A stretch of 64,000 nt of DNA from Agromyces flavus (GTDB taxonomy: Bacteria; Actinomycetota; Actinomycetes; Actinomycetales; Microbacteriaceae): NCBI RefSeq assembly GCF_900104685.1, contig NZ_LT629755.1:3038001-3102000 (forward strand), written 5' to 3'. Below the pieces are notes generated by a model. The model was not told the DNA's origin, ran no database searches, and saw only the letters and a list, made by a program, of their open reading frames with translations. The number at the start of each line of letters is the position of its first letter. Position 1 is the first letter of the stretch. The translations under genes were made by a program, and so were the position numbers. This document shows positions 1-7,845 of this stretch, piece by piece.

Positions 1-519
1 CGCGTGCGCGAATCGGTTGGACTGCCCGATGACGAAGCTGTCGAAGGAATACTTGGGATTCAGCCGCGCGTCGCGGGGCCGATCGGGGTTGGTGTCGAAG
101 ATCGCCGCGGGAGGCACCGGCGAGTCGACGAGGCCGGCGGGTCCATCCGGCACGGCCGTGAGGCCGCCGCCCATCGGCGAGAGGCTGGTCGGGCCGCCGG
201 CGAGGCCCATCCCGTTCCCGCCGGGCTGCATCTCGGGCTGGCGCAGTTCCTCGAGCTCGGGATTCACGACGACGTAGAACGAGGTGACCGGCGACGGCGC
301 ATCGATCACGCTCATCGCCGACAGCAGCGACACTCGCATGCGCTGGTTGAGCATGCTCGCGGTGAAGTCGTTCGGGACCTCGAGGTAGAACGTGCCGGCC
401 GCGATGCCCTTGGGTTCGACCAGGTTGAGGAAGCCCTGGAGCATCGGCGTGATCGCCTCATCGTCCGACAACCGATCGAGGACGGTCGCCCATGTGTCGG
501 AAATGGGCTGTTCGGTCAT
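1..519 (-). CDS. dnaA: Chromosomal replication initiator DnaA, N-terminal part (cut by window edge)
   Basis: DnaA binds DnaA boxes at oriC and melts the origin. Translating the minus strand from the ATG at 519 gives MTEQPISDTWATVLDRL, a typical DnaA domain I, then a Gly/Pro/Met-rich linker. The frame ends at the edge in LNPKYSFDSFVIGQSNRFAHA, the conserved entry to the AAA+ domain. About 173 codons are present; Walker A, Walker B and the DNA-binding domain lie outside. The gene diverges from rpmH, the usual bacterial arrangement, so the origin is probably beyond the left edge between dnaA and dnaN. Identity is secure; only the 5' third is visible. Confidence 0.96.
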   Translation of the reverse strand, partial: MTEQPISDTWATVLDRLSDDEAITPMLQGFLNLVEPKGIAAGTFYLEVPNDFTASMLNQRMRVSLLSAMSVIDAPSPVTSFYVVVNPELEELRQPEMQPGGNGMGLAGGPTSLSPMGGGLTAVPDGPAGLVDSPVPPAAIFDTNPDRPRDARLNPKYSFDSFVIGQSNRFAHA

Positions 520-930
520 TGCTCCCCGCAATCTTCAAGGCACCGTCGTTCGGCCGCTCGTCGTCCCCCGAACGACAGGTCGAGCGGCCCGAGGTGATGT
601 GTCCACAGCTCTCCACCGCCTGTGAGCGAAGCTGCGAGAAGCGCGGATTTCCGCTGTGCAGGCTGGGGATAACTGGTCTCACACGCTAGCGAATCGCAGT
701 GGCCCGGACAAATGCCGATTCGAGGATCGAGGAGGTCCCCGGCGTGTCGATCCGGGCACGAAGCTGTGGATCGGTGGAGAATGTCAGGTCAGGAGTGCGC
801 CTCGGTTTGACCGCGGCATCCGCAGGCCGTAGTTTTAATCAGTTGACCGCAGCCCTTTCGGGCACCGAGTTTTCCCGCCGACGCACCTGTGACGCGTCCG
901 TGCGCGGAGATCCCAAGCCGGAGAAGAAGA
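520..930. promoter_or_regulatory. dnaA-rpmH divergent intergenic region with degenerate DnaA boxes
   Basis: No gene is supported in this 411-base gap. DnaA-box-like sequences are visible: GTGTCCACA at 599-607 (one change from TTGTCCACA), the complement of TTATCCCCA at 664-672 (one change from TTATCCACA) and a weaker TGTGGATCG at 765-773. This fits DnaA autoregulation of its own promoter. There is no dense box cluster or AT-rich unwinding stretch, so I do not call it oriC. Confidence 0.55.
807..835 (+). promoter_or_regulatory. Probable rpmH promoter
   Basis: TTGACC at 807-812 and TAGTTT at 830-835 are separated by exactly 17 bases, a good housekeeping-sigma match. It implies an rpmH leader of about 90 bases. 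Inferred from sequence only. Confidence 0.55.
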
Positions 931-1068
931 ATGAGCAAGCGTACGTTCCAGCCCAACAACCGCCGCCGCGCCAAGAAGCACGGCTTCCGCGCCCGCATGC
1001 GCACGCGCGCCGGTCGCGCCATCCTCTCGGCCCGTCGCGCCAAGGGCCGCACCGAGCTCTCCGCGTAA
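931..1068 (+). CDS. rpmH: 50S ribosomal protein L34
   Basis: Small basic protein of the large ribosomal subunit. The 45-residue product starts [20 protein letters not shown] and ends KGRTELSA, matching L34 along its whole length, with its characteristic Arg/Lys density. The purine-rich GGAGAAGAAG just before the ATG serves as ribosome binding site. It is the first gene of the rpmH-rnpA-yidD-yidC-jag-rsmG series, with only 8 bases before rnpA. Confidence 0.98.
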   Translation: MSKRTFQPNNRRRAKKHGFRARMRTRAGRAILSARRAKGRTELSA

Positions 1069-1076
1069 GTTCCTCG

Positions 1077-1457
1077 GTGCTCGCCAAAGCCAACCGCATC
1101 ACGAGCGCCGATGACTACCGGTTCATCGTGCGCCGAGGTGCCAAGGTCGCCGGTGCCCACTCCGTGAGCTATCTCCGCTCGACGGAGGCGGGCGCCGACG
1201 CGCGCTTCGGCTTCATCGTGTCCAAGAAGGTCGGCTCGGCCGTGCGCCGCAATCTCGTGCGTCGCCGGCTCAAGGCGGCATGCCGCGAACTCGTCGACGA
1301 CGGACTGACCGCGGTCGACCTGGTGGTCCGTGCGCTTCCGAGTGCGGCGGCCGCCGACTACCCTGCGCTACGGGCGGATGTCGCGACCGCCGTCTCCCGC
1401 AATCGTCGTCGCGGTCCGGCGCTCGCGCCTGCCGCGACCGCCGCAGAAGGGCCCTGA
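1077..1457 (+). CDS. rnpA: Ribonuclease P protein component
   Basis: Protein subunit of RNase P, which removes 5' leaders from tRNA precursors together with the catalytic RNA. The 126-residue product contains the RNR signature in KKVGSAVRRNLVRRRLKAA, preceded by FGFIVSK. The frame is open further upstream through rpmH, but the GTG at 1077 gives the family N-terminus (LAKANRITSADDYRFIVRRG) and clears the rpmH stop. It is followed one base later by yidD. Length is normal (110-130 residues). Confidence 0.96.
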   Translation: MLAKANRITSADDYRFIVRRGAKVAGAHSVSYLRSTEAGADARFGFIVSKKVGSAVRRNLVRRRLKAACRELVDDGLTAVDLVVRALPSAAAADYPALRADVATAVSRNRRRGPALAPAATAAEGP

Positions 1458-1458
1458 C

Positions 1459-1953
1459 GTGCGCGACCTCGCCTGGTTCGTGTGGCTCCTCCCCCGCAAC
1501 GTTGGCGTGCTGCTCATCCGCGCCTACCGGGCCGTCGTCTCCCCCCTGTACGGCGATGTCTGCCGCTACTACCCCACGTGCTCCGCCTACGGCCTCGGCT
1601 CGGTCCAGCACCGCGGCCTCGTCGTGGGGTCGGCGCTCACGGCCTGGCGGATCGTGCGCTGCAACCCGTGGTCTGCCGGCGGCGTCGACGACGTGCGGAT
1701 GCCGGCTCGTCGGCGCTTCCACATGACGCGCTTCGGCTTCGTCATCCCACCCGGGTGGGCGTCGTCCTCGCGTCCTGGCGGTCGGCACGCCGGCATCGCG
1801 CGGTCCGGACGCCGCCGGGCGTCGACGCCCGTGCCCGACCGGCATGCCGGTCACACGCACCCGCCGGTCACTCCCGCCCCGGATGCCGTGGCATCCCTCG
1901 CCCACGACGCCGTGGGCACCGAGCACTCCCCCATCACGTCCCGGAAGGACTGA
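1459..1953 (+). CDS. yidD: Membrane protein insertion efficiency factor YidD
   Basis: Small membrane-associated protein that assists YidC-dependent insertion. The core contains CRYYPTCSAYGLGSVQHRG and the later RCNPWSAGG motif, the two conserved cysteine-containing signatures of YidD. The GTG at 1459 lies one base after the rnpA stop, suggesting coupled translation. At 164 residues it is longer than the usual 70-110; the extra 70 or so at the C-terminus are Arg/Pro/His-rich and probably disordered, as in other actinobacterial YidD proteins. Confidence 0.93.
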   Translation: MRDLAWFVWLLPRNVGVLLIRAYRAVVSPLYGDVCRYYPTCSAYGLGSVQHRGLVVGSALTAWRIVRCNPWSAGGVDDVRMPARRRFHMTRFGFVIPPGWASSSRPGGRHAGIARSGRRRASTPVPDRHAGHTHPPVTPAPDAVASLAHDAVGTEHSPITSRKD

Positions 1954-1962
1954 CCCGCTCCA

Positions 1963-2931
1963 ATGGACATCATCAGCATCATCCTGTGGCCCATCAAATG
2001 GGCCATCGAGCTGATCCTCGTCGCGTTCCACTCGTTCTGGTCGTTCCTCGGACTCGACCCGAATGCGGGCGTGACGTGGGTGCTCTCGATCGTGGGCCTC
2101 GTGCTCGTCGTGCGCGCCGCGCTCATCCCGATTTTCGTCCGCCAGATCAAGAGCCAGCGCCGCATGCTGGAGGTGGCGCCGCAGCTCAAGAAGATCCAGG
2201 ACAAGTACAAGGGCAAGAAGGACCAGTTCTCGCGCGAAGCGATGTCGCGCGAGACCATGGAGCTCTACAAGAAGACCGGGACCAACCCGCTCTCGTCCTG
2301 CCTGCCGCTCCTGCTGCAGATGCCGATCTTCTTCGGCCTCTTCTCGGTGCTCAACGACGCGCAGCACGATAAGGCGGGCGTCGGCCCGATGACGCAGGAG
2401 CTCGCGAACTCGTTCGCGAACTCCGAGTTCCTCGGCGCTCCGCTCAAGTCGACGTTCATCGGCGAGTGGAACCTCATGATCGCCGGTGACCCCTTCAGCA
2501 TGTCGACGCTCATCATCGCCCTGACGATGATCGTCCTGATGACGGCGTCGCAGTTCATCACCCAGCTGCAGATCGTCTCGAAGAACATGTCGCCCGAGAC
2601 CAAGGCGAGCCCCATGTTCCGGCAGCAGCGCATCCTGCTGTACCTGCTCCCGCTCGTGTTCGCGGTGTCGGGCGTCGCCTTCCCGCTCGGCGTCATGTTC
2701 TACTGGCTCGTCTCGAACTTCTGGACCATGGGTCAGCAGTTCGTGGTGATCCGCAACATGCCGACTCCGGGCAGCGAGGCGGCGAAGGCGCGCGAGGCGC
2801 GTCTGGCCCGCAAGGGCAAGCTCGTGATCGAGTCGCCGTCCGAGTCCGCTCAGGATGTCGCGAAGAAGCCCACCACGCAGCGCCAGCAGCCGGTGAGCAA
2901 GAACCGCGCGAAGAAGCAGAACAGGAAGTGA
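1963..2931 (+). CDS. yidC: Membrane protein insertase YidC (Oxa1 type)
   Basis: Integrates and folds inner-membrane proteins, alone or with SecYEG. The 322-residue product has the five-helix Oxa1 core of Gram-positive YidC: a first helix near residues 15-35, then VLSIVGLVLVVRAALIPIFV with the conserved hydrophilic-groove Arg, a basic cytoplasmic hairpin (RRMLEVAPQLKKIQDKYKGK), and further helices at LLLQMPIFFGLF and LPLVFAVSGVAFPLGVMFYW. The C-terminal tail is basic and may contact ribosomes. It starts 10 bases after yidD. Confidence 0.97.
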   Translation: MDIISIILWPIKWAIELILVAFHSFWSFLGLDPNAGVTWVLSIVGLVLVVRAALIPIFVRQIKSQRRMLEVAPQLKKIQDKYKGKKDQFSREAMSRETMELYKKTGTNPLSSCLPLLLQMPIFFGLFSVLNDAQHDKAGVGPMTQELANSFANSEFLGAPLKSTFIGEWNLMIAGDPFSMSTLIIALTMIVLMTASQFITQLQIVSKNMSPETKASPMFRQQRILLYLLPLVFAVSGVAFPLGVMFYWLVSNFWTMGQQFVVIRNMPTPGSEAAKAREARLARKGKLVIESPSESAQDVAKKPTTQRQQPVSKNRAKKQNRK

Positions 2932-2936
2932 CCTCG

Positions 2937-3434
2937 ATGACCGACGTCCAGCACGACGCCGCGACCCGCACCCTCGAGCAGCTCGAGGAGGAGGGCGACA
3001 TCGCCGCCGACTACATCGAGGAACTGCTCGACATCTGCGACCTCGACGGCGACATCGACATCGACGCGCGCAACGGCCGCGCCTACGTGTCCGTGCACGC
3101 CGGCGAGGGGACGAACCTCGCCGTGCTCGCCCGCCCCGAGACGGTCACGGCGCTCCAGGAGCTCACGCGCCTGGCGGTGCAGACCAAGACCGGCGTTTTC
3201 TCGCGGCTCATCCTCGACGTCGGCGGCTCGCGCGACGCGCGTCGCGACGAGCTCGCACGCCTCGTGGGCCGTGCCGCCGAGCGCATCGAAGCGGGCGCGG
3301 CCGAGGCGGCGCTGCCGCCGATGTCGTCGTACGAGCGCAAGCTCGTGCACGACCTCGTCGCCGAGCGCGGTCTCCACTCGGAGTCGCGCGGTGAGGGTTC
3401 CGAGCGTCACACGGTGATCACCCGAGTCGGCTGA
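2937..3434 (+). CDS. Jag/KhpB family KH-R3H RNA-binding protein
   Basis: Cytoplasmic RNA-binding protein conserved next to yidC. The N-terminal half fits the KH-type fold (ICDLDGDIDIDARNGRAYVSV). The C-terminal R3H domain shows MSSYERKLVHDLVAERG followed by TVITRVG. The ATG at 2937 is preferred because AGGAAG at 2923-2928 sits eight bases upstream; a GTG at 2928 overlapping the yidC stop is the alternative. Its position between yidC and rsmG is standard. Confidence 0.93.
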   Translation: MTDVQHDAATRTLEQLEEEGDIAADYIEELLDICDLDGDIDIDARNGRAYVSVHAGEGTNLAVLARPETVTALQELTRLAVQTKTGVFSRLILDVGGSRDARRDELARLVGRAAERIEAGAAEAALPPMSSYERKLVHDLVAERGLHSESRGEGSERHTVITRVG

Positions 3435-3446
3435 GATCCGCAGCAC

Positions 3447-3462
3447 CGTTTCACGTGAAACA
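3447..3462. promoter_or_regulatory. parS centromere-like site 1 (overlaps rsmG start)
   Basis: CGTTTCACGTGAAACA matches the ParB-binding parS consensus TGTTTCACGTGAAACA with one change at the outermost base. Its last A is the first base of the rsmG ATG. Confidence 0.93.
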
Positions 3463-4121
3463 TGACTGACCCCTCCCCCGGCTGGCGCGAGGCGCTCGAG
3501 CCCGAACCCGCTGCTGCGGCGGCCGTCTTCGGCGAGCACCTTCCCACCGCGCGACGCTTCACCGAGAACCTCGCCCAGTACGGGGAGGAACTCGGCCTCA
3601 TCGGCCCGCTCGAGCTGCCGCGACTGTGGTCTCGGCACGTCGTCAACTCCGGACTGGTCGCGCCGCTCCTGCGATCCGGTCTGATCGGCGATGTCGGCTC
3701 CGGCGCCGGCCTTCCCGGGATCCTGTTGGCGATCGCGCGACCCGATGTGCACCTGACGCTGATCGAGCCGATGGAGCGACGCGTGGCCTGGCTGAACCGC
3801 CAGGTCGGCGAACTCGGTCTCGACAACGTCGATGTGGTGCGCGCTCGTGCTGAGGAGGCGAAGCTCAAGGGCCGCCTCGACCAGGTGACGGCTCGCGCCG
3901 TGAGCGCGCTCCGCACGCTCATCCCGATCACCGCCCCCCTGCTCCGTCCCGGCGGTGAACTGGTGCTGATGAAGGGCGGCGGCGTCGAGGGCGAGATCGG
4001 CGCGGCCGAGAAGGCGATCCGCAAGTACCGCCTGCAGGACGTCGAAGTGGTCGTTCTGGGCGAGGGTGTCGTGGATGACGTGACGCGTGTGTTCCGCGCC
4101 CGCGTGCCCGTTCAGGCCTAG
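3462..4121 (+). CDS. rsmG: 16S rRNA (guanine-N7)-methyltransferase RsmG
   Basis: SAM-dependent methylation of 16S rRNA at the conserved G527 position (E. coli numbering). The 219-residue product contains the SAM-binding motif IGDVGSGAGLPGILLAI near residues 75-90 and LTLIEPMERRVAWL after it, both typical of RsmG/GidB. The start codon overlaps a parS palindrome and no Shine-Dalgarno sequence precedes it; the gap to jag is only 27 bases, so coupling to jag translation is possible. Usual length. Confidence 0.96.
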   Translation: MTDPSPGWREALEPEPAAAAAVFGEHLPTARRFTENLAQYGEELGLIGPLELPRLWSRHVVNSGLVAPLLRSGLIGDVGSGAGLPGILLAIARPDVHLTLIEPMERRVAWLNRQVGELGLDNVDVVRARAEEAKLKGRLDQVTARAVSALRTLIPITAPLLRPGGELVLMKGGGVEGEIGAAEKAIRKYRLQDVEVVVLGEGVVDDVTRVFRARVPVQA

Positions 4122-4820
4122 GAGTCGGTCGGAGACGGGGTACACGCGGTCGTGACCACGTCGGGGTGTCCCTTCCATGCAACGTGTGCCACCGACGTCG
4201 CCCCGCCGAATCGAACGTCAGGTGATTTCCGCTTCGACGCGTCGATCGCGCACGTCGACTCCGAGGTCGCGTCGACGGTTCGGCGGAGAAGGGCTCGGAG
4301 CCGATGTCTGGCGGGCTCCTTCCGTTGAGAAGGATGTATCGACCTCAGGTTGTGAACCTGCAACGACGTTTCACGTGAAACGGCACCCGTCGCGCCCGTC
4401 GCATGCCGAAACGGAGTTCGGGTCGACGATACGACAATCGGTCTCAGTGACGATCACCTTTGCTTGGGAGTGATCTGGCGTGAAGCGGAGCCGGTGGTGT
4501 TTCTCGTGGGCCAACGCCTTCGACTCATCCTGAGTGTCGCGGCGACTTCCAACGGTCGTCCAGTGCCCTCCCGCCAAGTCAATCAGAGAAGGCGAGGGAT
4601 CGCTCTGTCCTGCAATATCAGGGAGTGGGTGTGACGTCGACAGATGTGTTGGCCTCTCGAGCTCCGCCGCACGCTCAGGATGCAAGCCGTTGGCGTGGGG
4701 CGCGTGGTCGAGCGTGGATGCATCGAACTACGACGTCCGTCTTCCGCGGCCGTCCGAGTTCGGAGTGGCCGTGATGGTGGATTCGTCCGTCGCGTCCGCC
4801 ACGAACGAACTCGGGCGAGC
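4122..4820. other. Gene-poor stretch between rsmG and a small membrane protein gene
   Basis: About 700 bases with several short overlapping frames on both strands and no frame I recognise or can prefer. It holds one parS site (4367-4382). I see no tRNA or clear terminator. It could be spacer, gene decay or a site kept for ParB loading. Confidence 0.6.
4367..4382. promoter_or_regulatory. parS site 2
   Basis: CGTTTCACGTGAAACG, a perfect 16-base palindrome keeping the 14-base parS core, in the gene-poor stretch after rsmG. Confidence 0.93.
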
Positions 4821-5129
4821 TCACGTGTCGCGAGCCATTTCGCTTGCGAGCGAGTCTGCATCCGCGCCATGAGGTCCGTCACTCGAGCCGGCCTGCCCGG
4901 AGGAATGACGCAAGGCCCACGCGGCACCGCCGATCACGGCTGAGCCGGTGATCATCGTGGTGGCGATTCCGACGAGCAGAAGAATCGACCCACGCAACGT
5001 CGCGACCTGCACTTCGTCGTAGGGTGCGTAGTCGGTCAGCTCGACGACGACGATGACGAGCATGAACCCGAGCAGGAGGAGAACGCCGCCGACGATCACG
5101 AGGCCGAGCTGATAGGGGTTGCGCGACAT
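4821..5129 (-). CDS. Small two-helix membrane protein, unknown function
   Basis: A 102-residue product starting MSRNPYQLGLVIVGGVLLLLG. Two hydrophobic segments (about residues 8-30 and 48-72) are separated by a short polar, acidic loop containing TDYAPYDEVQ, and the C-terminal 25 residues are polar. AAGGAC lies upstream of the ATG. The pattern is a small integral membrane protein with a cytoplasmic tail. I do not recognise the family. It is isolated in the parS-rich interval and transcribed against its neighbours. It is probably real because of the clean hydrophobicity pattern and ribosome binding site. Confidence 0.7.
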   Translation of the reverse strand: MSRNPYQLGLVIVGGVLLLLGFMLVIVVVELTDYAPYDEVQVATLRGSILLLVGIATTMITGSAVIGGAAWALRHSSGQAGSSDGPHGADADSLASEMARDT

Positions 5130-5355
5130 GAGTCAGGTCCTTCCATCGCCGTCGTGACGCCAGTCTTCCGCCACGACCGCGCCATGGGAACTGGCGAGTT
5201 TGCGCATATGGCGCCGGTTTGGAGTCGCCCGCACCACCTGTGTCCTCGCCGAATTCTGGGTCGGTCGTCGCCGGCGCGTCGATCTGCACGTGGGCAAAAC
5301 GAGTGGTTGCCTCCACGGGAGGTGACCGGCGTGATCGCCCGATCGCGTCTTCGCA

Positions 5356-5371
5356 TGTTTCACGTGAAACG
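5356..5371. promoter_or_regulatory. parS site 3
   Basis: TGTTTCACGTGAAACG, one outer-base change from the consensus 16-mer. Confidence 0.93.
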
Positions 5372-5810
5372 GCGAGGAATACTTCGCCAAGGACGACACC
5401 TCCTGCGACATCGTGCGCCCCGAACCACACCGCCTGATCCTTCGAACGGCCGCGGTGTCCGTGGCTCGGCTGCATCGAAGGCGTTCATCGGCTCTGAGTT
5501 TCCCCGAGACCCCCTGAGTCCGGTACTGGTCGGCGCATCGCCGAGGTGCCGCACCGAGGGCGGCGAGTCGCCCGGTGCCAAGACCGGCCAGGTCGTGGTG
5601 CCGTCCGAGGGCCGCGAGCTCCCGCGCGATGGTCGCATTCCTGTCGCGACCGGGGGCGCGCACGTGGGCGAGCTCGTTGACGATCCGGTTCGCCCGAGGA
5701 GGCCGCGGTCGATGAATGGTGCGATGCGAGCGAATCGTCCACGAGCGTTCCGCGTGACCGACGCCAACGACAACGTAGCCCTGCCCAAGGTGGCCACGTC
5801 GTCGCGAGGA

Positions 5811-5826
5811 CGTTTCACGTGAAACG
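5811..5826. promoter_or_regulatory. parS site 4
   Basis: CGTTTCACGTGAAACG, a perfect palindrome with the intact 14-base core; 60 bases before site 5. Confidence 0.93.
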
Positions 5827-5886
5827 ATCCGCCGGGAATGTGCCCGAAATGCTGGGGTCGGTCGCGGGCGATCATGGGCGCGCACC

Positions 5887-5902
5887 TGTTTCACGTGAAA
5901 CG
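5887..5902. promoter_or_regulatory. parS site 5
   Basis: TGTTTCACGTGAAACG, one outer-base change from consensus; the closest site upstream of the parA start. Confidence 0.93.
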
Positions 5903-6063
5903 GACCAGACGCACGAGCTTCACTGCGTCCGTCGGGATACCGGGCGGCAGGTCGCGAAACGTCGAAGTCGAGCACGAACGCCGTCCGGGGTGGCAGTTAG
6001 GCTGGGGTGTCGAAGATCGCCGCTGTCCGGGTGGCGGGAAGTCGAACGGGTCAGGAGAGTGGC

Positions 6064-7845
6064 ATGGCGCATGGCGGGGGGCGTGGCTGGTTCCACCGGA
6101 GGAAGCCTCGACCCGAGCCAGAGCCGATCCGTGCACCCGAACCGACCCGACTGGAGGCGTTCGAAGCGGAGCAGGCCACCCACGCTCGAACGAACGGAAA
6201 CGACCGACCTGTGACCACCGCCACGACACCCGGCGACCTCGACGCGCCCTTCCGGCCGCCGTCGGAGCACGCCGCTCCGACGCCGCCCGCGCCGACGGAG
6301 ATCTCGAATCACGACCGCGCCGTGAGCCCGTCGTCCCAGACGTCCGAGAACGAGCGATACGCTCCTCCGTCCTCGGTCGATCGTCCGACGTCGGTGCCCT
6401 CGTCCCCCACGAACACGGTCGCAGGCCCGCCTCCGCACGCTCCAGGTTTCGACTGGGATGCGGCGACGGCCGCGGCGCTCTCCGACGAGCAGGACTCGGG
6501 AGTCCCCACAGGCAGCGTCCCAACGACGCATCGGAGCGACCCCGACAAGCTGCTCGAGGACATCATCCGCGAGATCGTGGGCGATGCGACGGCCGAGACC
6601 GTCTCGAGCCTGCACCAGCCGCGGGCCGTGCAGGAGCAGTCGACCGACGAGGCCGCAACGCCGGTTTCGACGACGCCGCGTGTGGTGGCCGTCGATCAGC
6701 TCGTCGAATCCGCTTCGCCGGCCCCCGAGCTCGACGACGAATACCGCGTATTCGACGAGCCCGCCGGCGACGGCGCAGAAGCGGGCGCCCAGGTCTCAGT
6801 CCAGCCAATTACCGCTGATCTCGTCCCGCGTGCCGCGGCAGACGACGGGCAACAGTCGACTGACGCGGCCACCGCTGCGCTCGCCTACTCCCCCGTCGCC
6901 GCGCCGTCGACCGTCGCCGAACCCCCCGCCGATGTTTCACGTGAAACACACGAATCCTCTGGAGGCACTCCACTGGCCGATCAGCTTGCCGACGAGACCC
7001 GCCGGCGACTCGCGCTCGCGGAGGCGGTGCTGCCCCTCCCCGCCTCGACGCGCATCTTCACCATCTCCAACCAGAAGGGTGGCGTCGGCAAGACGACCTC
7101 CGCGGTCAACCTGGCCGCCGCACTGGCTCGCACCGGTGCGAAGGTCCTCGTGATCGACCTCGATCCGCAGGGCAACGCCTCGACCGCCCTCGGGGTCGAG
7201 CACCGATCCGACCAGCAGAGCGTCTACGACGTACTCGTCAGCGACCTTCCCCTGGCCGATGTCGTGCGCTCGTCGACCGAGCACGAGCGACTCGACTGCG
7301 TCCCGGCGACGATCCACCTGGCGGGCGCCGAGATCGAACTCGTCTCACTGGTGGCGCGCGAGCAGCGACTTCGCCGCGCGCTCGACGCCCACCTCGACGG
7401 AATGGACCAGCCGTATGACTACGTCTTCATCGACTGCCCGCCGTCGCTCGGCTTGCTCACGATCAACGCGTTCGTCGCTGCCCGTGAGGTCCTCATCCCC
7501 ATCCAGTGCGAGTACTACGCGCTTGAAGGGCTTTCGCAGCTGCTCAGCAACATCGAGTTGATCGAGCGTCACCTGAACCCCGAGCTGCGTCTCACGACGA
7601 TCCTGCTGACCATGTACGACTCCCGTACGAACCTCGCACAGCAGGTGGCGCAGGAGGTCCGCGACCACTTCCCCGGTCAGACGCTCGAGACGATCATCCC
7701 CCGCTCGGTCCGCGTCTCGGAGGCGCCGAGCTACGGCCAGAGCGTCATCAGCTACGACTTCGCGTCCAGCGGTTCGCTCTCGTACCGAGAGGCCGCGGCG
7801 GAGATCGCCTGGCGCGGAGCATCCGCAGACAAGGAGCACGACTGA
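6064..7845 (+). CDS. parA: Chromosome partitioning ATPase ParA with long N-terminal extension
   Basis: Walker-type ATPase that moves ParB-parS complexes during segregation. The C-terminal 265 residues are a standard ParA: deviant Walker A in ISNQKGGVGKTTSAVN (near residue 338), VLVIDLDPQGNAST, and Walker B in YVFIDCPPSLG. Ahead of it lie about 330 residues rich in Pro, Thr, Ser, Ala and Asp with no recognised domain, making 593 residues against the usual 260-320. The ATG at 6064 follows AGGAGAG and is the best start; a start at 6007 is possible. No ATG or GTG near the ATPase domain offers a short form. A parS site lies inside the gene. parB overlaps the stop by one base. Confidence 0.95.
   Translation: MAHGGGRGWFHRRKPRPEPEPIRAPEPTRLEAFEAEQATHARTNGNDRPVTTATTPGDLDAPFRPPSEHAAPTPPAPTEISNHDRAVSPSSQTSENERYAPPSSVDRPTSVPSSPTNTVAGPPPHAPGFDWDAATAAALSDEQDSGVPTGSVPTTHRSDPDKLLEDIIREIVGDATAETVSSLHQPRAVQEQSTDEAATPVSTTPRVVAVDQLVESASPAPELDDEYRVFDEPAGDGAEAGAQVSVQPITADLVPRAAADDGQQSTDAATAALAYSPVAAPSTVAEPPADVSRETHESSGGTPLADQLADETRRRLALAEAVLPLPASTRIFTISNQKGGVGKTTSAVNLAAALARTGAKVLVIDLDPQGNASTALGVEHRSDQQSVYDVLVSDLPLADVVRSSTEHERLDCVPATIHLAGAEIELVSLVAREQRLRRALDAHLDGMDQPYDYVFIDCPPSLGLLTINAFVAAREVLIPIQCEYYALEGLSQLLSNIELIERHLNPELRLTTILLTMYDSRTNLAQQVAQEVRDHFPGQTLETIIPRSVRVSEAPSYGQSVISYDFASSGSLSYREAAAEIAWRGASADKEHD
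6933..6948. promoter_or_regulatory. parS site 6, inside parA
   Basis: TGTTTCACGTGAAACA, an exact consensus parS, within the parA coding sequence. In frame it encodes part of DVSRET (VSRET near residues 291-295), about 35 residues before the ATPase domain. Confidence 0.95.

Larger units (their letters stand above)
5130..6063. other. Gene-poor parS-bearing stretch upstream of parA
   Basis: About 930 bases without a gene I can support. Several 80-280-residue frames overlap on both strands, but each reads through one or more parS palindromes and has low-complexity Arg/Ser/Pro composition. Three parS sites lie here. The parA promoter should be in the last 100-200 bases; I cannot single out its boxes. 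Confidence 0.6.

Noticed and set aside
520-930. oriC between dnaA and rpmH
   Set aside because: Only degenerate DnaA boxes and no AT-rich stretch. In actinobacteria oriC usually lies between dnaA and dnaN, outside this window.
4534-4927. Overlapping short frames on both strands after rsmG
   Set aside because: Low complexity, overlapping one another and the small membrane protein gene, without motifs or ribosome binding sites.
5133-5975. A 280-codon minus-strand frame through the parS region
   Set aside because: It reads through several parS palindromes (giving FHVK or VSRET repeats in translation) and has no domain. A decayed gene is possible but not supported.
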